Both the position numbers and the translations under genes were made by a program. 64,000 nucleotides of DNA from Oncomelania hupensis (Eukaryota; Mollusca; Gastropoda; Littorinimorpha; Pomatiopsidae), in NCBI GenBank assembly GCA_036898135.1, contig CM072517.1, positions 59,174,490 through 59,238,489 of the forward strand. Reading direction: 5' to 3'. Below, piece by piece: positions 62,087 to 64,000 of this stretch. The notes beneath the pieces were generated by a model that worked only from the letters and a program-made list of their open reading frames with translations, did no database searches and had not been told where the DNA came from. Within the stretch, counting starts at the first letter, position 1. Each line of letters starts with the position of its first letter.

Positions 62087-62166
<80 letters not shown>
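61955..62166. repeat. (GT)n and (ATT)n microsatellites
   Basis: GT units at 61960-61993 and ATT units at 62087-62166. Confidence 0.95.
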
Positions 62167-62438
62167 GTGGTTAGAGCACTCGCTACTGTGTCGCAAGTTA
62201 AGCACCGTCCAGTGCGGTTAACACTTGGATGGGTGAGCGCAAAACGTGAAGCGACAAATAACAACGCCCCCAGTTGACTCAACTGTGACTGACTACCTAC
62301 TCTCTTGAGGGTGGGGAAGGTAAAGCAGCGAGGGAGAGAGATGGGCATCACCCTCATTACGCTGGCCCAAGATAAGTGTGATGTCCAACATCACGCTCCC
62401 CTACGGCCACAAGGCTATGGGACTACCTTTACCTTACC
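62167..62438 (+). mobile_element. 5S rRNA-derived SINE
   Basis: GTGTCGCAAGTTAAGCACCG, then TGCGGTTAACACTTGGATGG and GTGAGCGC mirror the internal part of 5S rRNA (AAGCTAAGCA...GGTTAGTACTTGGATGGGAG), including the internal promoter region. It is followed by an unrelated body (CAGTTGACTCAACTGTGACT...) ending CTTTACCTTACC next to (ATT)n. The 5' part of 5S is missing or replaced, so this is a retroposon, not a 5S gene. Confidence 0.75.

Positions 62439-62494
<56 letters not shown>
62439..62494. repeat. (ATT)n tail of the 5S-derived SINE
   Basis: About 18 ATT units directly after the SINE end. 62500-62700 is unassigned. Confidence 0.95.
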
Positions 62495-62495
<1 letters not shown>

Positions 62496-62699
62496 AGCGA
62501 TTAAATGATGTATCGAAGTAATTACATTTCCATGAACGTTCCAGGTGACAAAGTATTCAATTGAATATAAGTCAATTTGACACCTCACTTTCATGACAAT
62601 ACGCTCTGTCAAAAGGGAATTCCAGATTACATACAGTCGCAAATTAAGCTCTGGAAATGTGTAATAAACTGTTTCATTCTTTCTATTTTTATTTCTTTC

Positions 62700-62785
62700 T
62701 CCACCTCCTCCTCCTCCTCCTCCTCCTTCTTCTTCTTCTTCTTCTTCTTCTTCTTCTTCTTCTTCTTCTTCTTCTTCTTCTTCTT
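62700..62785. repeat. (CTC)n then (TTC)n microsatellite
   Basis: Trinucleotide array 100 bp beyond the Kelch stop codon, possibly in the 3' UTR. Confidence 0.95.
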
Positions 62786-62888
62786 TTTGTCTTTAAAAAC
62801 TATTTCCATTTATTGCACACTTCTCCTAGTTTACGCGTTCTTCTGCTCTATGGTGGTTTCCAGTTCAAAACAAAACAAACTGTGCAGG

Positions 62889-63679
62889 TCAGGGCAGCTT
62901 CTCTAACAGAAACTGTTTGGGCACGCAGGCATGCGCAGTGACGTAGCACATCCTCATCTTTTCCGGACATATGAACTGCACGTCGGTGAAATGCGTATTA
63001 CAGCCGCTGTGGTCTCCGACACCTCCTCCTCCTCCTCCTCTTCCGCTGGCCCCCGTACCACCGTTAGCACCAGCACCACCACTACCACCCCCGTCAGTGC
63101 GAGTGGCATTGTCGAGGCAGCAAGGACAAGGTAGCCCGTGTCTGCCGTTAGTGGCAAAGTCCACGTCGACGACGAGAGATAGGGACGGCTGGGGAGGGTT
63201 AGGAGGTCGCTCACCCCCGACCACGTACAACACGCCGCGGTGATCACGCGCTACCCCTGCCCACTTCCAGTCCATTCCTCGCACGTTGGCCACCCTTTTC
63301 ACCACCGGCTGACCGCTCAGCCCTTTGGCCGCCGGGGTCCCTCTGCGGTCGGTCTGGGTCCGAGTGAGAAGTCGCGTGGTGTCTGCAGCTTGAAGGCTCT
63401 GAGGAGCGGCGCTGGATGAGTGGTAGGTGGTCAACACGGCGTCGCTGTTCCGTATGAAGGCGTGCCTGGCCAGCATGTCCACCTGCTGGGCCTGCTCCTG
63501 CGGCTGGAACAGCGTGACGTCACCAGTGACCTCCAGCAGGAAGGTGACCTTGTGGGCCACAAAAGGTCGGGCGAGGCAGGACGAGGCAGCAAGATGGGCG
63601 ATCAGCGTACATTGGCGAGTGAGGGTGTCAAAACATTGGATGGCGTCCACATCTTTCTGGAAGCCGTTGGTCCGCCCTC
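62889..63679 (-). CDS. Kelch-repeat protein, last exon (gene continues off the right edge)
   Basis: Read on the minus strand from an acceptor TTTGTGCAG, the exon begins in mid-codon and gives GRTNGFQKDVDAIQCFDTLT, a Kelch blade (GGR...V..FD..T). Further blades follow, one with GVARDHRGVLYVVGGERPPN. Near the end is a Gly-rich, low-complexity loop (about 63010-63090) and a Cys-rich tail before TGA at 62889-62891. Kelch repeats build beta-propellers that hold substrates, often for Cullin-3 ligases when joined to BTB/BACK domains; those would lie outside the window. The exact member is not recognised. Alternating GAT repeats sit immediately before the acceptor. Confidence 0.82.
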
Positions 63680-63685
63680 CTGCAC

Positions 63686-63688
63686 AAA

Positions 63689-63777
<89 letters not shown>

Positions 63778-63805
63778 CCACCATCACCATCACCATCATC
63801 ATCAC

Positions 63806-63838
<33 letters not shown>

Positions 63839-64000
63839 TATCATAACCATCAACATCACCATCATCATCATCATCATCATCATCATCACCATCATCATAG
63901 TCGCCGTGGTCGTCGTCATCATCATAATTAGCAGCAGCAGTAGCAACGCCACCACCTCCACCACCAATACCAACACTACCATCAACATCACTACCGTTGT
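63686..64000. repeat. (ATC)n array in the Kelch gene intron
   Basis: Long ATC/ACC trinucleotide array from 63690 to about 63900, grading into AGC/ACC-rich sequence at the window edge. In transcript sense it is a GAT array ending about 10 nt from the splice acceptor. Confidence 0.95.

Noticed and set aside
62180..62240. Possible 5S rRNA gene
   Set aside because: Only the internal part matches and the rest is unrelated; no intact 120-nt 5S.

Overview
The window looks like nuclear DNA of an invertebrate animal, most likely a lophotrochozoan and probably a gastropod mollusc. The reasons are AT-rich sequence saturated with di-, tri- and tetranucleotide arrays, single-exon Toll-like receptors in a tandem array, a spliced CARD gene, several non-LTR retrotransposon families, tRNA- and 5S-derived SINEs, and a TTAGGG-type interstitial motif. 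The species assignment is an inference.

Genes: (1) a Toll-like receptor (TLR) array on the minus strand: a decayed fragment at the left edge (1-815) and two intact single-exon receptors (3389-5686 and 18502-20754). The second lies in a duplicated segment that is homologous to the first across its 3' flank and about 1.6 kb of 5' flank but has been opened up by transposons. (2) A five-exon minus-strand gene (29012-38534) whose exons join in phase to a 368-residue CARD plus coiled-coil protein. It resembles adaptor proteins of innate signalling and sits next to the TLRs. (3) The last exon of a Kelch-repeat gene (62889-63679, minus) that runs off the right edge.

Mobile DNA: at 14.8-18.5 kb a Mutator-like TIR element with 9-bp target-site duplications (TSDs) sits 9 bp past the stop of the second TLR, and itself carries a repeat split by a LINE. 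At 22.4-26.9 kb there is a nest in which an RTE-like LINE holds an L2/CR1-like LINE, which holds a TIR element, which holds a second RTE-like LINE. At 43.6-50.7 kb a TIR element holds a Ty3/gypsy retrotransposon (44031-50482) that has lost its reverse transcriptase and RNase H. Further RTE-like copies lie at 7.9-9.7, 11.4, 30.9-32.6, 35.3 and 53.6 kb. Other LINE remnants lie at 0.8, 2.2, 12.2-13.8, 16.2-17.5, 40.6 and 57.2 kb, and several SINE families are scattered throughout.

The rest is microsatellite, minisatellite or AT-rich sequence in which I see no gene. The main biological theme is a TLR array beside a CARD/coiled-coil gene, remodelled by repeated insertion of mobile elements. Target-site duplications, and the TLR paralog serving as an empty-site control, let many of these insertions be read directly.
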